A stretch of DNA of 10,995 nt, from contig QAKS01000112.1 in assembly GCA_003343685.1 (NCBI GenBank), positions 1 to 10,995 on the forward strand. The letters are read 5' to 3'. The translations under genes were made by a program, and so were the position numbers. The notes under the pieces were generated by a model. That model ran no database searches, had not been told where the DNA came from, and worked only from the letters and a program-made list of their open reading frames with translations. Positions within the stretch are counted from its first letter, which is position 1, and the number at the start of each line of letters is the position of its first letter. Below are positions 1-7,180 of the stretch, in pieces. Source of the stretch: Clostridiales bacterium. Lineage in GTDB: Bacteria; Bacillota; Clostridia; Christensenellales; Christensenellaceae.

Positions 1-459
1 GCGGGAATGCGCCCCAGTACCCTGCGGCTTATGGACTCCAGCGACGAGTCCATACTGGTGGTGACGCCGGAGCCAACCTCAATTATGGATGCGTTTGTGG
101 TGCTGAAAATGGCGGCGGCTCTGGAAGATAAGCCGCAGGTACGACTGCTGCTGAACATGGTGGGGAACGAGACAGAGGCAAAGGAGACAGATAGGAATTT
201 CAGGAGGGTTGTAGAGAAATATCTGGAATACGATCTGGATGTGATCGGCTATGTGAAAAACGACGACGAGGTTCGAAAGGCGGTGTCGGCGCTGGCACCG
301 CTGATGGTGAGAAATCCCGGCTGCACCGCCGCACGGCAGATTGAGGCCATAGCACAGAGATATGCGGGACAGCAGGAGTTTGCATTCAGCGCCGGAGGAC
401 TCCGGGGGCTGTTTCAAAAACTAACTGCAAGGAGAAGGGCAGATGGAATGGAAGGATAA
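1..459 (+). CDS. flhG: FlhG (YlxH) MinD-like flagellar ATPase, 3' part only
   Basis: This is the C-terminal 152 codons of a ParA/MinD-family ATPase that works with the SRP-type GTPase FlhF to set flagellar number and position at the membrane. The reading frame is open to base 1 (Ala-Gly precede the first Met), so the ATG at 7 is internal and not the start. The first visible residues, AG, fit the end of the family's DTGAG motif. They are followed by an ILVVTPEPTSIMDAF segment typical of FlhG and the LLLNMV strand. The P-loop half lies upstream of the window. After the ATPase fold there is a short basic tail (LTARRRADGMEG). The stop at 457-459 lies inside the next gene, giving a 17-base overlap and probable translational coupling. 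Family assignment is confident. A general MinD-like protein is the only real alternative, and the flagellar neighbours argue against it. Confidence 0.9.
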   Translation, partial: AGMRPSTLRLMDSSDESILVVTPEPTSIMDAFVVLKMAAALEDKPQVRLLLNMVGNETEAKETDRNFRRVVEKYLEYDLDVIGYVKNDDEVRKAVSALAPLMVRNPGCTAARQIEAIAQRYAGQQEFAFSAGGLRGLFQKLTARRRADGMEG

Positions 460-1039
460 ATTGTCTCCGGGGGCCGTTGTGACGCTGGAAACGGACAGTG
501 AGGCGGAATATCAATCCAAAATATATGAAATACAGGGAGACGATATTTGGATTTATACAATTGCGGACGCGGAGGTGTTTCCCGGGAAAAGGGTGTTGGT
601 TTCTGTGATGCAGAAGGATGCTGTTCTTGCATTTGAGGCGAATGTGGCAGGCAATGCCGTGAAAAACGGTGCGTTGCTGACCCGCCTTGCCAGAATATCG
701 GAGATAAAGAGGCTGCAGAGAAGATCGGCGTTCCGTCTGCCGATGAATTTTCAAATTGAAATTACTGCGGACGGCAGGACGGAGACGGTGTGGGGCAGGA
801 ACCTGTCGGAATCGGGGCTGGGCTTTGACTGCGGCCGGAGGATTGAGAAAGGAACTCTTCTGGACTGCGCCTTCTCCGTGGAAGATGCATCATACAAACT
901 GGTTCTTGCCGTGCGCAACTGCCGGGAAAAGACGGAGAAGGGAAACTACACGGCGGGCTGCAGCTTTGAGAACATCAGCGAAAGAGAGAAAAATCGGCTG
1001 CGCCGTTATTTATACAGAAGGCAGCTTAAAACGCCGTAA
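443..1039 (+). CDS. YcgR-like PilZ domain protein, probable c-di-GMP effector of motility
   Basis: This 198-residue protein is likely a cytoplasmic c-di-GMP receptor that adjusts flagellar function. Residues about 5-88 form a beta-rich N-terminal domain like the YcgR N domain (PilZN/PilZNR). Residues about 92-192 form a PilZ domain with both c-di-GMP signatures: RRSAFR at 93-98 (the RxxxR motif, R94 and R98) and NLSESG at 120-125 (the D/NxSxxG motif). All ligand-binding positions are intact, so nucleotide binding is expected. The start at 443 is supported by AAGGAG at 429-434, eight bases upstream. It begins inside the end of flhG and is followed by sigD after 28 bases, so it sits in the flagellar operon. 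B. subtilis YpfB (DgrA/MotI) is the closest named relative in architecture. Which flagellar part it contacts cannot be read from sequence. Confidence 0.88.
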   Translation: MEWKDKLSPGAVVTLETDSEAEYQSKIYEIQGDDIWIYTIADAEVFPGKRVLVSVMQKDAVLAFEANVAGNAVKNGALLTRLARISEIKRLQRRSAFRLPMNFQIEITADGRTETVWGRNLSESGLGFDCGRRIEKGTLLDCAFSVEDASYKLVLAVRNCREKTEKGNYTAGCSFENISEREKNRLRRYLYRRQLKTP

Positions 1040-1067
1040 AAAATATGCAGCATGAGAGGAGGCCGGT

Positions 1068-1829
1068 ATGGAAGAGGAAAAACTATGGAAGGCTTACTGG
1101 AACGACCCCTCGACAGAGAATAAAAACAAACTGCTTTTGTGTTACGTCGGGCTTGTGAAAAGCGTGGTGCGCCGAATGATGCCCGTTTATAACGGTGTGA
1201 CGGATTTTGACGACATGGTGAGCAGCGGCGTGCTGGGGCTTATGGACGCAGTGGAGCGCTATGACGGACGAGAGGGAGTGAAGTTTGAGAGCTATGCCCA
1301 AAAGCGCATCAGAGGAGAAATTCTCGACTATATGCGCAGACAGGACTGGATTTCCAGCAGTATGCGGTCGCGCATCAATCATGTGCGCGCAGCTCACGAC
1401 GCGCTGACTGTAAAGATGGGCAGGGAAGTGACGGACGAGGAGATAGCCGAATATATGGGGTGCGGCAGCGCACAGGTCAAAAAAGCGAGAGAGGACGAAT
1501 ACAGATACAATATCGTCTATTTTGAGCAGATGGCAGTGGGCGGAGAGGACGGAACGAGGCTGATTGACGCGATTCCGGATAAAAATCCCGAGAGCGACCC
1601 CGCTGCGAGAACAGACAGACAGGACATGATGCGGATTCTCACGGCGGCAATCGGAGAGTTGCCCGAAAAGGAGAGAAGGGTGATCGAACTGTATTACGGC
1701 GAGGAACTTCTGCTGCGGGAGATTGCGGAGCTTTTGAGTGTGACAGAGTCGCGGGTTTCGCAGATTCATGCGAAGGCGCTTCGGCGCCTGCGCGCTTTCA
1801 TAGAGCAGCAGCTGCCTAAAATATCCTGA
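1068..1829 (+). CDS. sigD: RNA polymerase sigma factor SigD/FliA (sigma-28), flagellar
   Basis: This 253-residue group 3 sigma factor of the FliA/WhiG family directs RNA polymerase to late flagellar and chemotaxis promoters. Its length is normal (B. subtilis SigD is about 254). Region 2 spans about residues 20-93 and includes DFDDMVSSGVLGLMDAVERY and a KFESYAQKRIRGEILDYMR stretch used for core binding and -10 recognition. Region 3 follows at about 95-145. Region 4 spans about 196-245, starting LPEKERRVIELYY, with a helix-turn-helix at about 215-238 (LREIAELLSVTESRVSQIH) for the -35 element. AGGAGG at 1057-1062 fixes the start. It lies between the PilZ gene and a swrB-like gene, as sigD-swrB in B. 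subtilis. Its inhibitor FlgM is encoded about 3 kb downstream behind a matching promoter. Confidence 0.96.
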   Translation: MEEEKLWKAYWNDPSTENKNKLLLCYVGLVKSVVRRMMPVYNGVTDFDDMVSSGVLGLMDAVERYDGREGVKFESYAQKRIRGEILDYMRRQDWISSSMRSRINHVRAAHDALTVKMGREVTDEEIAEYMGCGSAQVKKAREDEYRYNIVYFEQMAVGGEDGTRLIDAIPDKNPESDPAARTDRQDMMRILTAAIGELPEKERRVIELYYGEELLLREIAELLSVTESRVSQIHAKALRRLRAFIEQQLPKIS

Positions 1830-1847
1830 CGGAAAAGGAGAAGTCTG

Positions 1848-2183
1848 ATGATTAAAGGAATTGACGCACAGGTGATGATACAGCGGTCGGTAGAATATGC
1901 CCGGCAGAGCGCCGACCATGTGAACAACGCGCAGCAGGCGCAGGATTTTATCAACAGGCTGGAAAAGGAGCAGGCCGCCCAGAATCTTTCGACCGTCACC
2001 AAAAGCGACAAGGCAGAGCAGGAAAAAATTAAAAGGGATAAGGAAAAAGGCGCGAGCGGCGGCGGTGCAGAACAGCGGAAGAAGGAAGAGAAAAACGGTG
2101 CGGAAGAAAGAGACATACTGGACGACGTCTCCAGACTGGAGGCAGGGTATGTCCCGAAAAGCCGCCTGGATATAGAAATCTGA
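1848..2183 (+). CDS. small charged protein of unknown function, between sigD and the swrB-like gene
   Basis: I do not recognise a named family for this 111-residue soluble protein. An N-terminal amphipathic helical part (about residues 3-46, rich in Q, A, E and N) is followed by a very charged low-complexity linker (about 52-88, Lys/Glu-rich with a GASGGG run). A short more conserved-looking tail, AGYVPKSRLDIEI, closes the protein. There is no signal peptide, membrane span or catalytic motif. A strong AAAGGAG at 1834-1840, seven bases before the ATG, and placement 18 bases after sigD and 34 bases before the next gene support a real gene co-transcribed with sigD. The tail resembles the end of FlgM in this window (SILVDIEL), though such a short match may be chance. 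Similar-sized uncharacterised proteins may occur at this place in other clostridial flagellar operons. Function is open. Confidence 0.75.
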   Translation: MIKGIDAQVMIQRSVEYARQSADHVNNAQQAQDFINRLEKEQAAQNLSTVTKSDKAEQEKIKRDKEKGASGGGAEQRKKEEKNGAEERDILDDVSRLEAGYVPKSRLDIEI

Positions 2184-2217
2184 CGGCCGGCAGACGGCGG
2201 TAGTTTAGGGGGGAAAT

Positions 2218-2775
2218 ATGGGTTGGGAATTTTATGTGTTTGCGGCATTTTTGTTCGCTATGTTTGCGCTGCTGATCCTGATGCTGGTGCGCGGGCTCAG
2301 GAAAAACAGTGCGGGGGACCGGCTGGAGCAGCTGGAGCGAGAGGATCGTGTGCTGGAGCTTTATGCTAAAATGGATGAGATGATGGAGGCCACGGAGGCC
2401 TATGTGGAGGAAAGCAGGGCGGAGATGGAAACTGCGCTGGGCAGGGCAAGAGAACTGTGCGCACAGATGGAGGGCATGGTAAAGGGCATGGAGGAAAGAT
2501 GCACCGCAGAGGTGCCTCCCGCCGAAAAGGAAGAACCGGAGTTGCGGGACGAATCGGTTAAAAAGGATGAAATGAAGGAGAAGGTTCGGGAACTCTATGC
2601 GGCGGGGGAGCAGGTTGAGGAAATTGCCCGGGAGCTGGGCTATTCCAAGGGCGAGATTGCCTTTATGCTCCGATTGACGGCGCAGGAGGACACGAGAAAG
2701 CAGATGCCTGCCGCAGGGAAAAAACGGCCGGGGAAGCCGCGGAAAAGCGGGGCATCGTCTGAAAACGCCAAATAA
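2218..2775 (+). CDS. swrB: SwrB-like membrane-anchored protein (DUF6115-type), flagellar operon
   Basis: This 185-residue protein has three parts. A single hydrophobic span lies at about residues 5-24 (FYVFAAFLFAMFALLILMLV), followed by Arg/Lys that suggest the rest is cytoplasmic. A Glu/Met-rich coiled coil covers about 33-95. Near the C-terminus is a compact helix-turn-helix-like segment at about 121-152 (VRELYAAGEQVEEIARELGY, then SKGEIAFMLRL), ending in a basic Pro/Lys/Arg tail. This is the layout of B. subtilis SwrB (YlxL), which is encoded right after sigD and promotes maturation of the flagellar export apparatus and so SigD activity. Gene position agrees, apart from one small gene in between. 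The SD is a G-run (about 2208-2213) shortly before the ATG. The symbol is by analogy: similarity is in architecture and place, and sequence identity could not be measured. Confidence 0.72.
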   Translation: MGWEFYVFAAFLFAMFALLILMLVRGLRKNSAGDRLEQLEREDRVLELYAKMDEMMEATEAYVEESRAEMETALGRARELCAQMEGMVKGMEERCTAEVPPAEKEEPELRDESVKKDEMKEKVRELYAAGEQVEEIARELGYSKGEIAFMLRLTAQEDTRKQMPAAGKKRPGKPRKSGASSENAK

Positions 2776-2779
2776 AAAC

Positions 2780-2806
2780 TAAAGTATTGAAAAAAAATAC
2801 CGATAT
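2780..2806 (+). promoter_or_regulatory. SigD (sigma-28) promoter upstream of flhO
   Basis: TAAA at 2780-2783 is separated by 15 bases from ACCGATAT at 2799-2806. The established sigma-28/SigD consensus is TAAA-N15-GCCGATAA (B. subtilis form ending CCGATAT), so only the first and last bases of the -10 box differ among published variants. Initiation would fall near 2812-2814, leaving about 27 bases of leader with GAGGGG at 2827-2832 ahead of the flhO ATG. The gap is short and AT-rich, unlike the coding DNA around it, and no terminator hairpin is visible before it, so upstream read-through should also reach flhO. The match is seen directly; activity is inferred. Confidence 0.82.
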
Positions 2807-2839
2807 AGATTATAGAGAAATATATTGAGGGGATAGAGA

Positions 2840-3586
2840 ATGCTTCGCAGCCTTTACATAGGAACGACGGGTATGATTACCCAGAGAAACAAAATGGACA
2901 CCATCACGAACAATATCGTGAATGTGGAGACGGTGGGATATAAAAAAGACCAAATGGTTTCACGGTCGTTTGGCGACATGCTCCTGAACCGGCTTCACGA
3001 CGGGCAAACGGAGGAGGTCGGACCTCTGAATAACGGCACGCATATCGACGTGGTTCAGGTGGACTGGACACAGGGCCCTATGCAAAATACGGGAGAAAGC
3101 ACCGATGTATGTATCGTAGGAGACGGTTTTTTTACTGTGATGACGCCGGACGGCGTTCGCTACACGAGAAGCGGAGACTTCAATGTGGATGTGAACGGCG
3201 ATCTGGTCACACAGGAGGGATATTACGTGATTGGTACAAACGGCGGACGGATCAGTCCGGGAACGTCGGACATTGAAATCAACGGAACGGGTGTGGTGTC
3301 CGTAAACGGACAACAGGTCGGCGCACTGCAGGTTGTACAGTTCCAAAATAACGACAATCTGCGGAAGATGGGAGACAACACCTATGTTCCCTATGACAAC
3401 GAGCAGCCTGCGGCAGTGGCCGCGCCGTCGGTGAAGCAGGGATATCTGGAGGGCTCGAATGTAGATATCGGCAGAGAGGTTGCTGACATGCTGATGACTA
3501 ACAGGGTTTATGAAAGCAATCAGCGCATTGTAAAAATGGTGGATCAGTCCCTCGAACTGACGGTAAACGAAATAGGGAAATTCTAA
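2840..3586 (+). CDS. flhO: flagellar hook-basal body rod protein FlhO (FlgF/FlgG-like)
   Basis: This 248-residue flagellar axial protein is exported through the flagellar type III system and builds the rod. The N-terminal rod/hook signature is at about residues 5-36, with NNIVNVETVGYKK at 24-36 (family form NNxANxxTxGYK). The central FlgE/F/G-like part has STDVCIVGDGFF (GDGFF 94-98) and YTRSGDF at 108-114. The C-terminal helix domain begins around GYLEGSNVDI at 201-210 and ends in a coiled-coil heptad region. Length suits FlgF/FlgG, and there is no signal peptide, as expected. The SD GAGGGG is seven bases before the ATG. It is paired with flhP as in B. subtilis flhO-flhP, and it is the first gene after the SigD promoter. 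FlgF and FlgG are both reasonable labels, since paralogues are hard to separate by eye. Confidence 0.9.
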   Translation: MLRSLYIGTTGMITQRNKMDTITNNIVNVETVGYKKDQMVSRSFGDMLLNRLHDGQTEEVGPLNNGTHIDVVQVDWTQGPMQNTGESTDVCIVGDGFFTVMTPDGVRYTRSGDFNVDVNGDLVTQEGYYVIGTNGGRISPGTSDIEINGTGVVSVNGQQVGALQVVQFQNNDNLRKMGDNTYVPYDNEQPAAVAAPSVKQGYLEGSNVDIGREVADMLMTNRVYESNQRIVKMVDQSLELTVNEIGKF

Positions 3587-3602
3587 GGAGATACGATATA
3601 GT

Positions 3603-4364
3603 ATGTTGCAGGCGGGTTTTACAGCGGCGCTGGGAATTAAGGCGCAGCAGCAGAGAATGGACGTTCTGTCGGGCAATGTGGCAAACGTCAACACGAATGG
3701 CTATAAAAGCGAACACGTGGAGTTTCGCGACGCTCTTTACGAGACGTTGAGAAGTCCCGTTCCCGCCGACGAGGACGTCAATTTAAGGCGTGGACACGGC
3801 GCTATGACGGCGACGACAAACAGGGATTTTACCCCGGGAATTATGCAGCAGACGGGAAGTGAAACGGACTTTTATCTTGACGGCGAGGGCTTTTTTGCCA
3901 TCGGGATGCAGGACGGCAGAATGCTCTATACCCGTGACGGCGGCTTTCAGAAGTCCGTCGAGGCCGATGGGGCCTATCTCGTAACCGCACAGGGAAACTA
4001 CGTTTTGGACGTCAACGGAAACAGAATCAGAATTCAGGGAAATCAGATGTACGTGTCGCGGGACGGGATGATTTCCGCGGGCGAAAATGCGCTGCCCTAT
4101 GCGCAGATACAGATTGTCCGGTTTGAGAATCAGAAGGGTCTGGAGGCTGTGGAGAGCAATCTATATCAGGCGACTGCGGCATCGGGTGCGGGAATGGCGG
4201 CAAACGGACAGACCGAGGTAATTCAGAAGGCGGTGGAGGGCTCTAATGTGAATCTGGCGGAGGAGTTTACGGCGCTGATCCGCACGCAAAAGGCGTTTGC
4301 CTTTGCGTCACGCGCATTAAGCCAGGCGGACGAAATGGACGGAACGGCCAATGCACTCAGATAA
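3603..4364 (+). CDS. flhP: flagellar hook-basal body rod protein FlhP (FlgG-like)
   Basis: This 253-residue paralogue of the preceding gene is probably the distal rod protein. The signature SGNVANVNTNGYK sits at 23-35, GEGFF at 94-98 and YTRDGGF at 109-115. The C-terminal axial domain starts at GSNVNLAEEFTALI (from about 213) and carries the typical TQKAFAFASRAL stretch. FlhO and FlhP share the same plan but differ clearly in sequence, so this is an old duplication. AAGGAG at 3585-3590 overlaps the flhO stop. The 12-base gap to the ATG is longer than elsewhere in the operon, but no better in-frame start is visible. The yvyF gene follows after 18 bases. In Gram-positive bacteria, which lack P- and L-rings, the FlhO/FlhP pair stands in for FlgF/FlgG of enterics. 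Confidence 0.9.
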   Translation: MLQAGFTAALGIKAQQQRMDVLSGNVANVNTNGYKSEHVEFRDALYETLRSPVPADEDVNLRRGHGAMTATTNRDFTPGIMQQTGSETDFYLDGEGFFAIGMQDGRMLYTRDGGFQKSVEADGAYLVTAQGNYVLDVNGNRIRIQGNQMYVSRDGMISAGENALPYAQIQIVRFENQKGLEAVESNLYQATAASGAGMAANGQTEVIQKAVEGSNVNLAEEFTALIRTQKAFAFASRALSQADEMDGTANALR

Positions 4365-4382
4365 ACATTTACGGAGGAAAGC

Positions 4383-4802
4383 ATGAATCCACAATTTAAG
4401 CGCTGTAAGATTTGCGGGAAAATATTTCAGGGAAGAATGAGCGAATACTGCGAAGAATGCCTGAGAAGCATGGACGAGAAGTTCGTCAGGGTGCGCGATT
4501 ATCTCTACGAAAAGCCCAACGCTACCGTAATGGAAGTGGTAGAGGAAACGGGGGTAGACGAGGAGACGATCACGCTCCTGCTGCAGGACGGCAGGCTGCA
4601 GATGCGGGACACGCGGGGAATGCTGCGCTGTGAAAAGTGCGGCAGGCCCATACAGGGCGGTCGGCTGTGCGAAAACTGCAGGAGATCTATGAGCAGTCTT
4701 TTGGAGCGCGGCGCGCAAATTGCGGAGAGAGAAAAGCGCGCAAAACAGCAGGACGCAACGCTTAACGGGGGCTTTAAGTCAAACGTTTTGAGAAAAAAGT
4801 AG
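4383..4802 (+). CDS. yvyF: YvyF-family flagellar operon protein with two zinc-finger-like cysteine clusters
   Basis: This 139-residue protein has two treble-clef-like Cys4 clusters flanking a helical middle. The first uses C8, C11, C23 and C26 (CKICG...CEEC) and the second C83, C86, C96 and C99 (CEKCG...CENC). Between them, at about 46-72, is a helix-turn-helix-like segment (ATVMEVVEETGVDEETITLL). The C-terminus is a basic, Gln-rich helix. This matches the YvyF family (flagellar operon protein TIGR03826), which precedes flgM in Bacillus and clostridia, and the gene here also lies directly before flgM. The molecular role is not well established; a regulatory or nucleic-acid contact is suggested by the fingers and HTH but unproven. 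CGGAGG at 4372-4377 fixes the start. All eight cysteines are present, so metal binding is likely. Confidence 0.88.
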   Translation: MNPQFKRCKICGKIFQGRMSEYCEECLRSMDEKFVRVRDYLYEKPNATVMEVVEETGVDEETITLLLQDGRLQMRDTRGMLRCEKCGRPIQGGRLCENCRRSMSSLLERGAQIAEREKRAKQQDATLNGGFKSNVLRKK

Positions 4803-4814
4803 AGGAGGGAACAA

Positions 4815-5093
4815 ATGAAGATTACAGGAATGACGCCGGTTGTAAACATCTACAGAAAGACAATGCAGCAGGCCAGAAGCACAGCGGAGATTCCCTCACA
4901 GCAAAAGGACATGCTTGAGGTGTCCGCAGACGCGCAGTCCTTTGCGGAGGTGCTTCAGGCCGTGAAAAGCGAGCTGCAGCAGCCTACATCGGCAGAACGG
5001 CTGGACAGCATTAAAGAGAGGATGCAGGCGGGAACATACGGTATGGATGAAAAGAACGTTGCGGCAAGCATACTGGTGGATATAGAACTGTAG
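4815..5093 (+). CDS. flgM: FlgM, anti-sigma factor of SigD
   Basis: This 92-residue protein is the inhibitor that holds SigD inactive until the hook-basal body is finished. The N-terminal half is polar and probably disordered. The C-terminal half has the sigma-binding helices, including AERLDSIKERMQAGTYGMDE and a VAASILVDIEL tail, the family's R..I..RI..G.Y.V....VA..I pattern. Length is normal (88-100). AGGAGG at 4803-4808, six bases before the ATG, gives a strong start. It lies between yvyF and flgN, the conserved B. subtilis order. Being downstream of the SigD promoter at 2780-2806, it is expected to be partly under the control of its own target, a negative feedback loop. Confidence 0.92.
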   Translation: MKITGMTPVVNIYRKTMQQARSTAEIPSQQKDMLEVSADAQSFAEVLQAVKSELQQPTSAERLDSIKERMQAGTYGMDEKNVAASILVDIEL

Positions 5094-5106
5094 ACGGAGG
5101 AACGCA

Positions 5107-5598
5107 GTGCGGTTGGACAGAATCATTGAAGCGCTTTGCAGGATAAAACAGGCGCAGGAGGCTCTGGCGGAGTCCTCGGAGGAAATGCAGAAGCGCATCG
5201 TTTCGGGAGACGCACAGGCAGTAGGCGAGCAGGTTAAGGTGCAGCAGGAACAGCTTTCCGCCCTGAACAGAGCGGAGGAGCGAAGGCGGCAGGCGGTTGA
5301 GGAATGGGCAGAGGAGCAGGGAATTGCTCCAAAGACGGTTACGTTTTCCCTCATTGCTGAGGCGGCAGAGGGAGCGGAGGCGGAAATGCTTGCGGGTCTC
5401 GGCAGAGAACTGGCAGAGACGGTAAAACGCCAGCGACGGCTCAACGCGGAGAATAAAAGCCTGCTGGAGCTGCATTTTCAATATATGGATTTTCTTGTGA
5501 ACAACTTTCTGGAGGAACCGCAGCTCAACAATATTTACGGAAGCACGGGTGAGTTAGCGGAGGAACTGCCGGTCAACAGAATAGACGGCGAAGCATGA
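5107..5598 (+). CDS. flgN: FlgN, export chaperone for FlgK and FlgL
   Basis: This 163-residue, almost wholly alpha-helical protein (strings of A, E, Q and L; long amphipathic helices over about residues 5-130) is of the FlgN/YvyG family. It holds the hook-filament junction proteins FlgK and FlgL before export by the flagellar type III apparatus. Low primary conservation is normal for the family, so the call rests on size, helical pattern (ending in the LLELHFQYMDFLVNNF stretch) and position between flgM and flgK. The start is GTG at 5107, decided by CGGAGG at 5095-5100 six bases upstream; no ATG lies near. Flanking gaps of 13 and 12 bases show it is inside the operon. Confidence 0.85.
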   Translation: MRLDRIIEALCRIKQAQEALAESSEEMQKRIVSGDAQAVGEQVKVQQEQLSALNRAEERRRQAVEEWAEEQGIAPKTVTFSLIAEAAEGAEAEMLAGLGRELAETVKRQRRLNAENKSLLELHFQYMDFLVNNFLEEPQLNNIYGSTGELAEELPVNRIDGEA

Positions 5599-5610
5599 GG
5601 TGTTTTTTAG

Positions 5611-7167
5611 ATGAGATCGACATTTTACGGACTTGAAATTGCAAAAACGGGTCTTTTTGTCAGCAGAAACGAAATGGACATTACGGGCCACAATATTTCA
5701 AATGTGGATACGGTGGGCTATACGCGCCAGCGCCTGTCCACGGAAGCCATTCCTGCGGCGCAGTACGGCTCGTTTCTGAAGCCGGATCTCTCCGGCCTGT
5801 CGGGGAAGGGCGTTAGGACGATTCGGGTGGATCAGGTGCGCAACCCGTTTTTGGATATTCAGTACAGGAAGGAAAGTGCGACAGCCGCAAAATGGTCTAT
5901 GCAGGAGCAGTATTTCGGCTATGTGGAGGCACTGTTTAACAACGAGCTGGACAACATGGAGACCTCCACGGGTCTTTCTGGTATGTTCGGAAATTTGTAC
6001 AGCAGTTTGGACAAACTGGCGCAGGGCATGACACCGGACAGCGAGATGCGCACAAATGTGCGGGTCAGCGCGGAGAGCCTTATCAGCAGCCTGCACTACA
6101 CATACGGCAGACTGGTGGAGCAGCAGCAGACGCTGGATCAGACGGTTGAGGTTACGGTGGGCTATATCAACGATTACGCAAAGGAGATTGCCGCGCTGAA
6201 CGAGCAGATATTCAGCTATGAGCTTTCGGGGGCGAAGGCGAACGACCTGAGAGACCAGAGAAATCTTTTGGTCGACGAGCTGGCTGAGATTGTGGACATT
6301 ACCTATAATGAGGACGGCAACGGGTACTATTCCATTGAGATGGACGGACAATATCTCGTGCGTCATACCCAGTACAAAACACTGGCGACGGACAAGACGC
6401 TGGCGAATCCGGCGGGGGGCACGCTGAACAACCTGAACGAAATCTACTGGGCCGACAGCAAGGGCAACCCCACGTCGAAAAAAGTGGAGGTGCGGGACGG
6501 TGCACTGTACGGGTATTTGCAGGTGCGGGATGGCAGCAGCGATGACAACTACGGGATTCCTCATGTCGTTAACAAGCTGAACAGCCTGGCGCAAATGATC
6601 GTGACCGAGTTTAACGCTATACATGAAAAGGGCTGGACGATGCCCTATACCGACCCCGCTACGGGGACGACGACAGCGTCGCGGACGGGCGTAAAGTTTT
6701 TTGACGATATGGGCGACGTGACACAGGTTACGGCCGGCAACATCAGCCTCTCGCAGGACATCAAGGACAGCGTATACAACATTGCGGCCTCCGACGTGGA
6801 GGTGGCGCAGGCAGGGGAGGAAAACGAACAGAGGGGAAACAATCTGATCGCCAACGAGCTGTGCCAGCTTTTGACGAGGAAGGATGCGGCAGGCAACGAC
6901 GACAACTTTGACGGAGTTTATACGGAAATTGTTACGGGTATCGCCACGGCGCAGAACCATTTCAACACGCTGGCGTCATCTCAGACCGTTGTGGCGACGC
7001 AGGTAGACGAGCAGAGAAAGTCCGTAAGCGGCGTATCTTTGGATGAAGAAATGACGAATGTAGTGCGGTTCGGCCATGCGTATAACGCGGCATCCCGCGT
7101 CATTACGGCTATTGACGAGGAACTGGACGTGCTGATCAATAAAATGGGTCTGGTAGGCAGAGCGTAA
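5611..7167 (+). CDS. flgK: FlgK (HAP1), hook-filament junction protein
   Basis: This 518-residue flagellar axial protein joins hook to filament. The N-terminal rod/hook signature HNISNVDTVGYTRQRL lies at 27-42. The FlgK-specific helical D0-D1 part includes AKANDLRDQRNLLVDELAEI at about 208-227, a reliable FlgK landmark. A variable surface region covers about 260-420. The C-terminal D0 helix region starts near SGVSLDEEMTNVVRF and ends VLINKMGLVGRA. Length is typical (about 500-550). The SD is GAGGTG at 5597-5602, overlapping the flgN stop. Neighbours flgN (its chaperone) and flgL (its filament-side partner) fit exactly. It is exported, with no cleaved signal. No frameshift or truncation is seen. 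The 420-residue open frame on the opposite strand within this gene is a composition shadow. Confidence 0.96.
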   Translation: MRSTFYGLEIAKTGLFVSRNEMDITGHNISNVDTVGYTRQRLSTEAIPAAQYGSFLKPDLSGLSGKGVRTIRVDQVRNPFLDIQYRKESATAAKWSMQEQYFGYVEALFNNELDNMETSTGLSGMFGNLYSSLDKLAQGMTPDSEMRTNVRVSAESLISSLHYTYGRLVEQQQTLDQTVEVTVGYINDYAKEIAALNEQIFSYELSGAKANDLRDQRNLLVDELAEIVDITYNEDGNGYYSIEMDGQYLVRHTQYKTLATDKTLANPAGGTLNNLNEIYWADSKGNPTSKKVEVRDGALYGYLQVRDGSSDDNYGIPHVVNKLNSLAQMIVTEFNAIHEKGWTMPYTDPATGTTTASRTGVKFFDDMGDVTQVTAGNISLSQDIKDSVYNIAASDVEVAQAGEENEQRGNNLIANELCQLLTRKDAAGNDDNFDGVYTEIVTGIATAQNHFNTLASSQTVVATQVDEQRKSVSGVSLDEEMTNVVRFGHAYNAASRVITAIDEELDVLINKMGLVGRA

Positions 7168-7180
7168 AAGGAGCAGAGCG

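Noticed and set aside
1083..1919. 278-codon open frame on the - strand across sigD
   Set aside because: Antisense to a clear sigma factor, His/Leu-rich, no domain and no plausible operon context.
3593..3599. ACGATAT just before flhP, like a SigD -10 box
   Set aside because: No TAAA lies 15-16 bases upstream (the base positions read TAGG), and the box sits only a few bases before the start codon, leaving no leader.
5698..6960. 420-codon open frame on the - strand inside flgK
   Set aside because: It lies wholly antisense to a convincing FlgK, is rich in R, H, V and L as expected from reverse-reading this GC-biased gene, has no recognisable domain, and every other gene here is on the + strand.
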